NCBI GenBank assembly: GCA_038373885.1
Contig: JAWZYV010012512.1
Span: 126,501 to 190,500 of the forward strand
DNA: 64,000 nt
Reading direction: 5' to 3'
Origin: Cheiracanthium punctorium
Taxonomy: Eukaryota; Arthropoda; Arachnida; Araneae; Cheiracanthiidae
Part shown: piece after piece, positions 32,450 to 43,506 of the stretch
Layout of the letters: every line of letters starts with the position of its first letter
How positions within the stretch are numbered: position 1 is the stretch's first letter
Program-made: the position numbers and the translations under genes
The notes under the pieces: generated by a model
What the model saw: only the letters and a program-made list of their open reading frames with translations
Database searches by the model: none
Told to the model about the DNA's origin: nothing

Positions 32450-32877
32450 TGTGGCGGCCGCCGCGCCTGCGATCGGTTCGTTCCCGACCACCAATCTGAT
32501 CCTTCAGCGGACACCACATCGAACAAGCTTCCGCGCATCCCGTGAGGAGCGCTAGCGGCTACTCCCACGATAGCAGAGCCAGGGAATCTGGCAACGCTGA
32601 TGTGCGGTCCGGCAGTATAAAAGGAAGTGTGTTCACGCATGGTTCGCAGCAGTATTATTATTATTATCGCGTTGCTGTTGTTGCTACCAGAACTCTATGT
32701 TAATTGTACCGCTGGATGTAAATTGACCGTATCGTGCAGAGCTTGTATGCTCGACTTAAGTCTGAATAAAATGTTGTTAAGTTTTTTACTAGATGGTATT
32801 TGTATTCAACGGATGTTACACTCGACGTATTCTTAATTTTTATCTATAGTAAGGAGCTGATAGCACGCTCCTCCACA
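32450..32877 (+). repeat. 3' LTR
   Basis: 428 bp, TGTGGCGGCC...CTCCTCCACA, with TATAAAAGG (32616-32624) intact. It differs from the 5' LTR by eight substitutions and one fewer ATT unit in a short microsatellite. Confidence 0.95.
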
Positions 32878-32972
32878 GTCCTAAAGCCTCTTAGTCCGTG
32901 ACCTCGGGGCACAGCTTCCGACGATCTTCACTGGACTGTTCAGACCAGATGGAACCAAGGATCACATTCTTA

Positions 32973-33900
32973 TGCGTTTCACACTTGCGTTGTTCGCGCC
33001 GGTTTGACGACACTCGCGCCAGTTGGGTCTTTCGCTCGCGCCAGTTGTGTTCACACTTGAAACGATTTGTCCTGGGTTACTAGATTTTAGTGGGTTGCTC
33101 GATTTGGCTTGCTATCTCTTTTGGCTGATAAGAAAGATATTATTAAATAATTCACTTCAGTTCAAGAACACTTTGCATATTTATCTTAATAGAAATCAAA
33201 TTTTTAAGAATATAAAAAACATATTAAAAAATTTCCCTTATTTAATTTTTTGTTTCATGAATGCAGATTCATTCCATTTAAAGTTAATAAATGGAATGAA
33301 TCTGCATGACATTAAGTAGTAAGAATTCAACTATACTCATACATCAATTTCTAAAGACAGCAAGCAAAAAAAATTCGCGCAAAGAATATTTTTGCGATAA
33401 ACATTATCCACATATAAATAACTCAACTACAATAAAAGAAATTGGATAATGTGTCTGTGAGAAATCTGTATTTTTCAAATGCAAACAGAGTATCATTTTA
33501 ACTAATAAAAAATGAAACATTTTAAATAAATACTAATATAAGATCACATTAAATGATAAACTTTTTAAGGCAGACAGACATGACGAGTGTAAAGTAGATA
33601 AATTTTAAGAAATTATAAGGATTTTAAAATATCCGAAGCATGGGCTGAAAATCGGAAATAAACAAAAACAAGCAGCCAACATCAACAATAATCACCTGGC
33701 GACTTTTAAAGGCTCGCCAAGTAGCCAGTAGATTATCACACAGAATTCTGGGATGGCTAAGTCGATTTGAGCGTCGTCACACCACTTCCCTAAGTAGTTC
33801 GAGCGATCTGTCGCGAAACCGGTGTCACATTGCTTTCACACTAAGCAAAACTGGCGCGAGCGTCGTCAAACCGACGCGAACGACGCAAGTGTGAAACGCA
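32973..33900. mobile_element. 928-bp element with about 50-bp GC-rich TIRs
   Basis: The termini TGCGTTTCACACTTGCGT...CTCGCGCCAGTT and the complement ending at 33900 are inverted repeats of about 50 bp, unusually GC-rich for the window. TA flanks both ends (32971-32972, 33901-33902). The interior is AT-rich and non-coding; a perfect hairpin (33261-33307) lies in it. Confidence 0.82.
33261..33307. repeat. perfect 20-bp hairpin
   Basis: Arms 33261-33280 and 33288-33307 are exact complements around AAGTTAA. The stem is too short for a typical animal microRNA precursor, so I read it as part of the element. Confidence 0.8.
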
Positions 33901-34489
33901 TATCTGTGCGGGGCCTTCGCAATTAGTAACGGGCCTGCGCGTGTATTCTGATGAGCCATCCAAAGAGGCCTACGGATGCTCGAGTCTTCACGTATACATC
34001 AGGCATTTCTTAAGCTTCCCAGTGCTTTCAAACGTTATTTAATATAGTTTTAAGTAGTAATTGTGTTACTAATACAAGTACGAACTCATGATTAAATTGT
34101 TGGCTATGATATATATTGACATAAAGAAAATAGATGCATATAATTTGAAGGAAAAACAAAGTAGCGCTTACTCTCATTATTCACGATTGCTTATTTTAGT
34201 TTCACAAGTGGATATTTAATATACTTTAAAATAACTAAATACACAAGACATTTTTATAATGAATATTTCATGAACGTAGTCGTATTTCCTACGTTATTTT
34301 AAACAATTCAAGATTAACCTTTAACAAATGATGTATTAAAGCGCATTTCAGTGTTTTCGGGATATCCTGTATATTGGAGAAAATTGATAAAATACGCTCT
34401 ATAGCGCGATCCCCGAATTAATTATTCTTTAATAAAGACATTTCATGTAGTATATATTATTCTTTTGTTGCTTTCTCAATCGAACTTAG

Positions 34490-34740
34490 CAGTAGCGGAT
34501 CCAGAAATTTTTTTGGGGAGGGGCTAAATTTTGAAAAAAGCTTATTTCATCAAAAAAAATATGTACAAAATAAAGCAAAATTTCAGTCTAAAGTAATGCA
34601 AAACTTTTTGGGAGGGGCTGAGTTATGAAAAAAGATCATTTTATCTACTTAAAGTGTATAATAAAGCACAATGTTACCCTCTAACAATCTCTTTTGGGGG
34701 GGGCTGAAGCCCCCTAGCCCCTCCCCTGGATCCGCTACTG
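34490..34740. mobile_element. 251-bp hAT MITE, TSD GAACTTAG
   Basis: GAACTTAG flanks exactly (34482-34489, 34741-34748). Termini CAGTAGCGGATCCAG and CTGGATCCGCTACTG are perfect inverted repeats. The interior repeats GGGGAGGGGCTRA units. Surrounding 33908-35509 holds no gene I recognise; a 12-bp-arm hairpin with CCCCTA/TAGGGG inside lies at 35403-35449. Confidence 0.93.
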
Positions 34741-36650
34741 GAACTTAGGAATTGAGCAAGCATAATGAACGCTTGTACAAAATATTAACTACATTTGAAG
34801 TTTCTGTATAAACGGGCAAAAATAAATAATTTATAATTTACTGTATTTCTGCACTGTACCAGATGTAAGTCTGAATCACATAATCAAGGCATATATAACT
34901 GATAAATAACATTTTCAACAGGCAAAATTAAATTGTCTAAATAGTATCACAACGTCATGCTTATTTACAAGAATAAAAACTACTCAAGTAATACGATTTC
35001 TGATTAAAATAATTTATTTATAAATAACACATGAAAAATTATTCACCAAACATGATTTACATACATATATTTAGAATTTCTAAATACATTAAAAGCGTTC
35101 ACTTACCTTTACATTCAGAGCAAAATGTTCGAATTTTAGGATAAATTTTCATGAAAGAAAATGGCGCAAGATTCACCAAACGATTACCTACATCTAAACT
35201 TCTTTAGTACGACAAAAGTATAAAAAAATTGTTTTAAAATAATAAAATAATATAACATTTATAATACTTAGAATAATAAAATAGAATACTGTAACTGGGG
35301 AAAACAGGCCTCAATGATAAACTCATTTTTATCGATGGCAACTCATAAGCAGGCCCGTTGCTTAGCGATGGCCCCGATTAACCCTCCTTTCGACCAGAAA
35401 TCTTTCTACCCCGCGTTTTTTCCCCTAAGTAGGGGAAGCGGGGTAGAAAGCAGTGCAAGTCCCGGGATTTACTCCGCAATTTTGCACAGGTAAACGGGCC
35501 CCATACGTAAGGTGACCATACGTCCTCGAAATTCGAGGACAGTCCCCAAATATAGATCTTTTTTTCATTTGTCCCCAAAAATACTTTGTCCCCAAATTTA
35601 AAGATTTGTACTTTTTTTCCCTGAAAGTTTCCGTTTAGTTTATTTCTTAAAAAAAAAAAAATGAAGAAATAAGAAAAATAGACCAACTAAAAGCGCCTTC
35701 TACTCAGAGAAACAATGAAATTCGATCTCTGAAGTTGTCATTGTGTGTGTAGCGTGTACAGACAAAGTATTCGACTATGAGCCAAATTTCCCTTTTCAGT
35801 TTTGTTAATGATTAATCATTTTTCATGAAGAATCATGCTTTAAATATGAAACTGACGTACGAAATTTTTCTTGCACTCGAATCCTTTTTTTAGAGGGTGT
35901 ACAAAGTTTCACGAAAAATTATCACAAAATGAGCAAAGGCCAAAAGCAGAGTGGCTATTCGGACCGGCCGGTGCGGATAGCTTACAGGCTATTTGGCCCG
36001 TTCTGTAGTGCTGCCATCTATATTTAAATGTTCGTACTAATAATTCACCAATAATTTATTTAAAATTGTATGTTTACTTAGACCAAAGAAAACGAATTTC
36101 GTCCGCAATTTCTTTTTTTAAAATTTATATTTAAGCTTTGGTCTGAAATGAGTAAGCTTTTTATATGAGGTATAAAACTACAAAAATTTTAATTCCCGTT
36201 ATTGAAATTCAGTGTAAGCTTTACAATAAAGGCAATCGTAAGTTTCCGAAAGGTTTGACGACTGGAAATAGAATTGCATGAAAATTCCTTTATACATATT
36301 TAATGTATTCATGACGTTATTTTATACGTATGTAAAATTATCAAATGAAACAAACAATTTTGCAAATTTTTATACAATTCCAATTTTAACGATCATTAAA
36401 TTCATCGGAAATAATCCTCGCTTGTTAACTTTGCTTATTATTTTTTTAATGAATTTTACATATATTTTTATGTAAACTATTATTTTTTTAAACATACTTC
36501 AAGTTTGCAATATATATAAAGCTTTGGTTTAATAAAATTTAATTAACTTTTACATAAGGGATGAGGGCTCCTCACGTCGTGTTCGTTTTCTTAAAATAAA
36601 TTTAATGAGGGAAACAAATACAACTCTAAAGATGTAGTATCTCACGAAAG

Positions 36651-36826
36651 CAGGGCCCGATTATGAGCATCAGGGGCCTGGGGCATTGATGGATTTGGGA
36701 GCCCCATCTATGAAATTTGTTTTACTTTACATAAAATTTTGATATAAAAAAGAATATTTCAGAACAACATTTGAAATTGGGGCCCTGGGCAAAGTCCTTA
36801 TTTGCCCATTCGATAATAAAGCCCTG
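36651..36826. mobile_element. 176-bp hAT MITE, TSD CACGAAAG
   Basis: CACGAAAG is exact on both sides (36643-36650, 36827-36834). Termini CAGGGCCCGATTAT and ATAATAAAGCCCTG are inverted. GGGGCC/GGGCCC motifs recur within. Confidence 0.9.
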
Positions 36827-37214
36827 CACGAAAGTAACATAAATATAATAAAGTCAATAAAAAACACAGAAATATTATATTCTGCTCCATATATTCAACT
36901 TTTTAAACCAATCATGCAATTAAACAGGTTTAGCTTTTCGAAGAATAATTCTTTTATTTTATTTATTATTCCCCCCCCCCCTTCTTTACGCGAAACATTG
37001 GAAAGAGAAATTCTAAAATGAAGGCGATATAAATTAGTTTATTTATTAATAGGTATTTCATTTAATTTTTTGTAACCATGTCCACGTATAAATGTTTTTG
37101 GAGTGCTGTAACATAGCTCAAATACAATTTTCACAGTGACCTTTTGTGTGCTAAGCAGATAATATTTTTGCACTTATTTAATTGAACAAACTAGTGTCAG
37201 GTTTAACAATATAA

Positions 37215-38690
37215 AAAAATCTGGAGTGACTCCACTCGACTTTCCAAACACTTCCGATTAAGATCATTACCAAGCATTTTTATAAATTTTAATCGATGAA
37301 TAATTCAAACATATATACCAAATTGAAGCTCAATGCAATGCGCCGTTTAAACGCTAGCGCACTTTCAAGAATTTCCCTCCATAGGCCATAATGTAAAAGA
37401 AATCTTCGTCGTAGCCCTGTAGAAAAACTGTAAGTCCTATGCGTACCAAACTCAATACCGGTCTTGCGACGGTGGTTTGCAACATATATACCCAATTAGA
37501 GCTCAATCCAATGCCCCGTTTAGGAGCTATCGTGTTCACTCACATACACACACACATACATACATACACCTCGTAAAAATAGCAAAAATGAATTCAGAAG
37601 ACCTCAAAACGTGTCACCAAAATCTCGAAGTCGAATTTTTACTTTCCGAACATGTACCCCTCCAAAAAAAGTATTCGAGCAAGAGAGAAATTTCCTACGT
37701 TGGTTTCGTATATTAAAAATTATTTATCATGGAATATGAATTAGGCTATGTATAAATGCGACATTTCGTATTTCCGTAAAGTTGTGCATTTTTCAAAAAC
37801 TCAATTATTATTCGTAAATCTAATATAGGAAATTTCTCTCTTGCTCGAATACCTTTTTTGGAGGGTGTACCATGTAAGGAAAGTATTGTAATCATGAAAA
37901 AAATCGATTCAAGATTTTGGTGTATTTACACGTTTTGAGGTCTTCTGAATTCATTTATGCTATTTTTACGAGATGTGTGTGTGTGTGTGTGGGCGCCGGC
38001 AGAATATTTCCCAGGGGGGACAAAGACTACTCCAGGGGGAAGCAAAGACTACTCAAGGGGGGGTAAAGACTACTTCAACGTATGGTTACCATGTTGGAAA
38101 GAGCAAAAAGCAGGGGAAAACACTGCATACAAAAATCCAGGGGGGGCATTTACCCCCCTTGCCCTATGCTGCCGGCGCCCTGTTTGTGTGTATGTGAGTG
38201 AACACGATAGCTCCTGAACGGGGTATTCGATTGAGCTCAAATTCGGTGTATATGTTATAAACCACCGTCGCAAGACCGGTATTGATTTTGGCGTGTATAA
38301 GACTTTTAGTTTTTCTACAGGATTACGACAAAGATTTCTTTTACATTATGGGAGGAAATTCTTGAAAGTGCGCTAGCGTTTAAACGGTACATTCGATTGA
38401 GCTCAAATTGGGATACATGTTATAAACCACTATCGTAAGACCGGTATTGATTTTGGTGTGTATAGGACTTAGTTTTTCTACAGGGCTACGACAAAGATTT
38501 CTTTTACATTATGGCCTATGGGGAGAAATTCTTGAAAGCGCGCTTAGCGTTTAAACGGTGCATTCGATTGAGCTTCCATTTGGTATGTATATTTGAATTA
38601 TTCATCAATTAAAATTTATTTAAATGCTTGGTAATGATCTTAATCATAAGTGTTCGGAAAATTGAGTGGAGTCACTCCAGATTTTTTCAA
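37215..38690. mobile_element. foldback repeat with unequal arms and a MITE at the loop
   Basis: Left arm 37215-37700 contains CTGGAGTGACTCCACTC, GTTTAAACGCTAGCGCAC, AATACCGGTCTTGCGAC and GAGCTATCGTGTTCACTCA in order. The right arm (37825-38690) holds their complements but with the CGTTTAAACG...ACCGGTATTGA block amplified three times. CA/GT microsatellites flank the loop MITE (37990-38181). A further fragment of the family is at 42570-42850. Confidence 0.8.
37990..38181. mobile_element. GGGCGCCGGCAG MITE inserted in a GT microsatellite
   Basis: GGGCGCCGGCAGAATATTTC left and TATGCTGCCGGCGCCC right are inverted repeats. CAGGGGGGACAAAGACTACT-like units repeat three times inside. Both flanks are TGTGTG, so the duplication cannot be measured. 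Confidence 0.78.
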
Positions 38691-39632
38691 GATTACAATA
38701 CTTTCCTTATATGGTACATGTTCGGAAAGTAAAAACTCTCAGGTCATAAAATGAATGATTTTTAATTTTAAATAGTTATAAGCATAGTACGTTTAAGATT
38801 TTAAATTTTCACTTTGCATTGCGCTAGTTACAAGTACAGTTGCACACATTTAAGTAAATTTTAAAAATGTTTCCCCTAATACAACACATTCTCATAACAT
38901 TTTTCTTTTTTAAGTTTTATGAGCACGTTGTCCTATGGCGTGAAATGGTAAAATGAGTAAGTATTCTTATAGATAAATTGTCATATTTAAAGAATATTAA
39001 GCAAAATACTAAATAAACAATGACGTTATTTTATATATTTTGCAGCACTTATATTTAAGTAATTAGCATTTCATTTGTTCTATTCATACATTTAAAACAT
39101 CGAAAATTGGTTCTCAGAATTCAGTATCATCAGTATTGTCACCAGTCATTCAAGGATTCTGACCTACCGTGCGACTGTCGATCTGGAGCTTTGGTCGGTT
39201 TTCTCTAGATGTCACGTGAATAAGCGTTTGAACCCCTTAGAAAGTTTGCCGCCTGAGACATCCCTTAGACAGATTATCCCAAGTGTAGTGTTTGCCTTAA
39301 ATACACAATGCAATACAATGTATCCATTCATTTTACTATCAAATGACTAAAGAGAATATGGCACTGCGAAATATTCATAAAAGTACTGTATGATCTGTTT
39401 TGCATAAATGTTATCGGTTATGTACTAGTAGAGTTCAGGCATTATAAGAACGGACTAAGGTATCCTCCTCCATTTTTCCAAGAACATATACATCTTCAGA
39501 AAAAAAAGGTACTATACAATTACCAATATATCAAATTTACTATATTGTTTTACTAAACAAGAACAAGGGTCGCTGATCATACTGCAATACAATAAAATAA
39601 AAGGCAAGTCGTTTCGAAATAGTACCCTACAC

Positions 39633-39789
39633 AATAAAAACATATAAAACATTATTTAATACGGCGGATTAATTAGTTAAAATTTTTTATTTGGGAATAC
39701 CTTATTCCCCCGTACATGATATATATTTCGGTTACACACATAACCATCTTCAGTCGTTTCTGTATATATTTCGGTTACACACCCTTTTA
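39633..39789 (-). mobile_element. 157-bp Penelope 3'-end insertion, 12-bp TSD
   Basis: AGTACCCTACAC flanks exactly (39621-39632, 39790-39801). The sequence matches the 3' UTR of the element at 10222, including AATAAAAACATATAAAAC and the GCGGATTAATTAG block, and ends with a second partial copy of GTGTAACCGAAATATATAC. Same family, same duplication length. Confidence 0.9.
39726..39753 (-). ncRNA. hammerhead-like ribozyme core (copy 3)
   Basis: Minus-strand CTGAAGA, stem GGTTA/TAACC, GAAA, ATATATATC. Identical core to the two copies at 10.3 and 11.7 kb, in an otherwise tiny insertion. Confidence 0.5.
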
Positions 39790-39801
39790 AGTACCCTACA
39801 C

Positions 39802-41924
39802 TTTTGAGTACCATCTCTTATCTTCCATATGACAGTAAATCAACATTAAATGAGTACTAATGAATTGAAAGTTTAAATTTTATTAAAATGTAAATATGTA
39901 ACCATAGGAAGTCGGGAAAAAACGCACAATATTGAAGGGGTTATTTTTTTAGATGAGCAGGGGGGGGGGCGTGAAATAAAAAAATGTAAGGCAGGAGTGG
40001 GCACACGAAAGGGCGCAAACAGAAGTACTTTCATGTATTTTGTATTTATCTCCATTGAAAATTGACATTCAGGTAATTTTCCAAGGACAGTTGTCTGATT
40101 TATAAGTGCACAGTATGCACAGTAGCCCCATTGCCCCCTAGGTTTTGGTGAAGTGAAATTTTTTTAAGCATTTGAATTTTTTTGTATCCGTTTTGCAGTA
40201 AAATGTTTCATACTCTGAAAGCCCCCCCCCCCCCACCAGTAGAAACATTAGTATTTTCACTTAAATCCTGGTTTTAAATCAAATTTGTAGAAAAGTGGGG
40301 TGAAGGCGCTTTTTCCAGCTTCACATTAAAAACATAAAGAATGTAGGAAAAACTCTAACGGAAAAAACGCCAACCAGAAAAAAAAACTAATCCTCCCTTC
40401 ACCCCCCCCCCTTTCCCCCCCTTAAACCAATAATTTTTACTTAAATATTGTACATGAACTTATTTCGTTGTTCAGTAAATATGATAATATATTTAATCAA
40501 ATATTGGCTTGCCCCAAATTCTTTTGTTTTTGAGTAAAGGAGGTGCTTTTGTAATTTCAGAGCATTCAATTTTAATCTATTATCATATTAATCACAAAAA
40601 TTTAAAACCAAGCCACATGTCAAGATCATGAAGGTCATAAAAGGGAGGAAAGAAGGGGAGGGAAATCTTCCCTTCTTTTTCCTGGAAAAAAGGAAAGATT
40701 CCTCCAACAAAAGATACTATGACCGTCGGAAATAGTGTACGGTCAAGCAATTTCTTTGAGGTTGATTCCTGTTCAACTCACAAAATACATGTACTGTACA
40801 AACATTTTACATTTAAGAATATTATACCCAGTAAAAACATTTAAAAGCTATGTGATAATAAATATTTTATCACATTTTTTATATCAGCTATTCTATCTAG
40901 AAAGATACATCCTTTTATTGAGATTTTTTTAAACAAAATATTCAAAATTATATAAATGAAAATTTTTAAAAGCTGAATAGAAACTGAATTGATTTCAAAC
41001 GATTTATTTAAATTTTAATGAAACTTAAAATCCTAATAATTTCATTTTTTTTTCTCTAAAGTATTTAAATCATTTTTATTTCCTAGTTTTGTGGAACTTC
41101 TAAATAGTGATGAATTATATATAAATGACAATAAAACATTCAAACTAATATCAAAATATTCAGAAGACATGTGCCTCAGATTAACTAAAATCTTAAAGGT
41201 AATATGATATATTCTCTTGAAAATAATAAAATAAAGAAATAATTTAATTACTGAATTATTAATTTAATTAACTGATTGTTCAATTTGTGTGTATTCTTAG
41301 GACAAAGTCCTAGTCATTCGGTAACAAATTATAACATTTTCGAAAATTTTAAATACCATCTCTCACCTAACAGGCAATCCTAAAAAAAGAATATAAGACT
41401 CTATAGATTTAACATGCACGTTCTCTGTAATATATTACCACCTTTAGTCTGATTCGTAATCAGTTATGGATTATTATTACTGGTTTTCTTTTTATAAGTG
41501 CAAGAGTTTACTCTGATTCATGGTAATTTATCATTTAACTCTTTGGTTTTAAATAATAATTCTTAAAAATAAAGGATTTATAAGTATACCGTTACCGGAT
41601 GATTCAAAATAGATGTTAAGGCAATTATTTTTTAAACCGTAAGTGATCGAAACATACTTCCAATTAGAAAAGTTCGTCAAATTAAGACTAGCTTTCAGAT
41701 ATGGCATTTTTTTTACTAGGGGTTGTGTTCATTTAAAATACGAAATTTAGTTTTTATACGGTCCCTCTTTCTTACCCTTTATATTTAGAAGAATGTTGCT
41801 CTTTGTCTAAGAAAATTAATGAAACAAATCCCGTGTCTCTAAGTGAAATAGTTAGCGAGAAAATTAATTTTGAAAATGATGACTTATACCACTTTACCTA
41901 CGGTGTTGGCGTCAGTTTTCAGTC
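39802..41924. other. no convincing gene
   Basis: AT-rich with G and C homopolymers near 39959, 40223 and 40401. The only hint of coding is a splice-bounded segment at 41087-41198. Confidence 0.45.
41087..41198 (+). other. weak exon candidate
   Basis: Acceptor TTTTTATTTCCTAG and donor AAAG|GTAATA bound 112 bases open in only one frame (FVELLNSDELYINDNKTF...). The start faintly recalls BACK-domain LLxSDxL, but this may be chance in AT-rich DNA. No partner exon found. Confidence 0.2.
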
Positions 41925-42569
41925 AGTTTTAATATAAATTTTAAAAATAGAAATCGCGGACGAAATTCGTTTTCTTTGGTCTAAAAAACATACAATTTTA
42001 AATAAATTATTGGGGAATTATTAGTACGGACATTTAAATATAGATGGCAGCACTACAGAACGGGCCGAATAGCCTATAAGCTATCCGCACCGGTCGGTCC
42101 GGATAGCAACGGCCTCATTTTTAAGTATCGAAGTCAGTAAAGATTTAAAGTATCGGTACGCTGGTATACATGGTCATGGTAATATGTTGTGTCCTCGAAT
42201 ATGTCCCCAAAAATATTTTCTAGTGTCCTCAAGTTTTCCTTGGATTCGAGGACAATGCTTGGTTTGTCCCCAAAAGACTGTTCAGAAATATGGTCGCCTT
42301 ATGATTAGCAGACACGACACTGCCAATAGGTTTGGGCGGAAGAATACGTGCAAAATTAGCTTCTATTCCTGGTAGCATTCCTCTAATACCCCTTTTTCTA
42401 GGAATATTTCTCTATGAGAAAGGCAAGGTCTCTTTTCCATTTCCTTCTTGTTCTCACCCATGCTAATCACTCCCAGGGAGTTTAAGACGAGAGACGATAG
42501 TCTACAATATAGACTATAGTAAAATATAAGGATTTATCGCTGTATCGAGAATCGTTCTAGCGAGGTTTT

Positions 42570-42850
42570 ACTGTATATATATATATACCAAATTTAAGCT
42601 CAATCAAATGCACCATTTAGGAGCTATCGTGTTCACTCATATTCATACACGCATACATACATTCATACATCTCTTAAAAATAGCATACATACATTTAGAA
42701 GACCTCAAAACGCGTAAATACATCAAAATCTTGAAATCGAATTTTTTGATGATTACAATACTTTTCTTACGTGACACACATTCGGGCAAATAAAAATCCT
42801 GAAATCGAGGATTGTCCCCATAAATTGAGGACCTGTGAATGTCAAAACTC
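42570..42850 (+). repeat. fragment of the 37.2-38.7 kb foldback family
   Basis: Shares GAGCTATCGTGTTCACTCA, CATACATACATTCATACATC, AAAAATAGCA and GAAGACCTCAAAACG in the same order as the left arm at 37500-37640. It ends near GAGGATTGTCCCCATAAATT, which echoes the outer element's GTCCCCA motif. Confidence 0.75.
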
Positions 42851-43127
42851 ATTCTGCTTGATCCTTCACTAGCAGCTGTTGTGGTTGTTAGTTTCTGGAA
42901 ATGATAAAAAAAACTTTGTTCTGCAAAATATATGTTTTATCTGTTGATGATTCATTGTTTATTATTTTTTATTTAAATTAATACTATAACTATATACCTT
43001 GATAAACCTTAATTTTACTATTTGTACGTTTTTCTTTGAAACAGCTGTTTCAGTGACACCACTACAACTTCTCCCTTTGTTATCATTTTATTTAATAAAC
43101 CTCAGCCGACCTTTGTTGTTGTTGAGC

Positions 43128-43257
43128 ATGAGTAAATTAAGTGCTTTTCGTTTAAATTTCAGGGAAACAGCTCAAATTGTTGCACTGAAACATAGCTCCA
43201 AATCTTTTCATAAACAAAATGCTTCCGTAAATACCTTAAGATGGATGACTGTCAAAG
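43128..43257 (+). CDS. first coding exon, FAM162/UPF0389-like mitochondrial protein
   Basis: ATG at 43128 opens 43 codons plus one base, then a donor AAAG|GTGGGT. The peptide (MSKLSAFRLNFRETAQIVAL, then HSSKSFHKQNASVNTLRW) is basic, Ser/Thr-rich and nearly free of acidic residues, as in a mitochondrial presequence. It joins in exact phase (G|GC) to the exon at 62371-62458, giving ...MTVKGGHKPNILDKYILVW. FAM162/UPF0389 proteins are small inner-membrane proteins of animals with an N-terminal targeting segment. The link is by phase and domain logic, not transcript data. An internal TTTCAG|GG at about 43156 is an alternative splice acceptor. Confidence 0.55.
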
Positions 43258-43506
43258 GTGGGTTTTTTTTTTTTTTTTTTTATAGAGTAAGATGAAAACA
43301 AATAGTTATTGTCCTGTTAGTTAGCATATGGATTAACATTTAACTGTGCAAAATTTTCAAGGATTTTGTACAGTAAGTCTTTAGAACTGTAAAATAAATT
43401 TACTTGAAAAAAAAAAAAAAAACTGTGGTGAGAAGTGACCTCTGCTGTTAAAGATTAAAATTTTAGATTACAATTGTTGTACTTGGGGCTTGAGTTCCAC
43501 AATGGA

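Larger units (their letters stand above)
19711..32877 (+). mobile_element. Ty3/gypsy LTR retrotransposon with a 7.6-kb DNA transposon in its leader
   Basis: Two near-identical LTRs (19711-20141, 32450-32877) start TGT and end ACA. GTCC flanks both sides (19707-19710, 32878-32881). Between them are a primer-binding region, gag, pol with the order protease-RT-RNase H-integrase, and a purine-rich tract. Subtracting 20281-27922 gives about 5.5 kb, normal for the group. I count eight substitutions and one ATT unit between the LTRs, about 2%, so it is fairly young. Gag and pol carry disabling changes. Confidence 0.95.
19434..32900. mobile_element. 296-bp MITE split by the Ty3/gypsy insertion
   Basis: CACGGACTAAGAGG (19434) and CCTCTTAGTCCGTG (to 32900) are inverted repeats, and ACCTCTGG (19426-19433) and ACCTCGGG (32901-32908) agree at 7 of 8 bases. 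Removing the LTR element leaves 19434-19710 plus 32882-32900. The retrotransposon therefore jumped into an existing MITE. Confidence 0.7.
35950..42107. mobile_element. 6.2-kb element with about 180-bp terminal inverted repeats
   Basis: 35950-36135 and about 41925-42107 are reverse complements: GCTATTCGGACCGGCCGGTG...GGATAGCTTACAGGCTATT, then CATCTATATTTAAATGT and GAAAACGAATTTCGTCCGC. Long TIRs suggest a Mutator- or Polinton-like structure, but no diagnostic gene or target duplication was found. Inside: MITE 36651-36826, foldback 37215-38690, Penelope fragment 39633-39789 and a weak exon candidate 41087-41198. Confidence 0.75.
35510..42299. mobile_element. TIR element (AGGTGACCATA) split by a 6.2-kb insertion
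   Basis: Left AGGTGACCATACGTCCTCGA (35510) and right ...TATGGTCGCCT (to 42299) are inverted, with GTCCTCGAA/GTCCCCAAA repeats just inside both. TA lies on each side (35508-35509, 42300-42301). Without the insertion at 35950-42107 it is about 630 bp and non-coding. Confidence 0.68.

Noticed and set aside
33261..33307. microRNA precursor
   Set aside because: Stem is only 20 bp with a 7-nt loop and lies inside a TIR element; no longer flanking stem.
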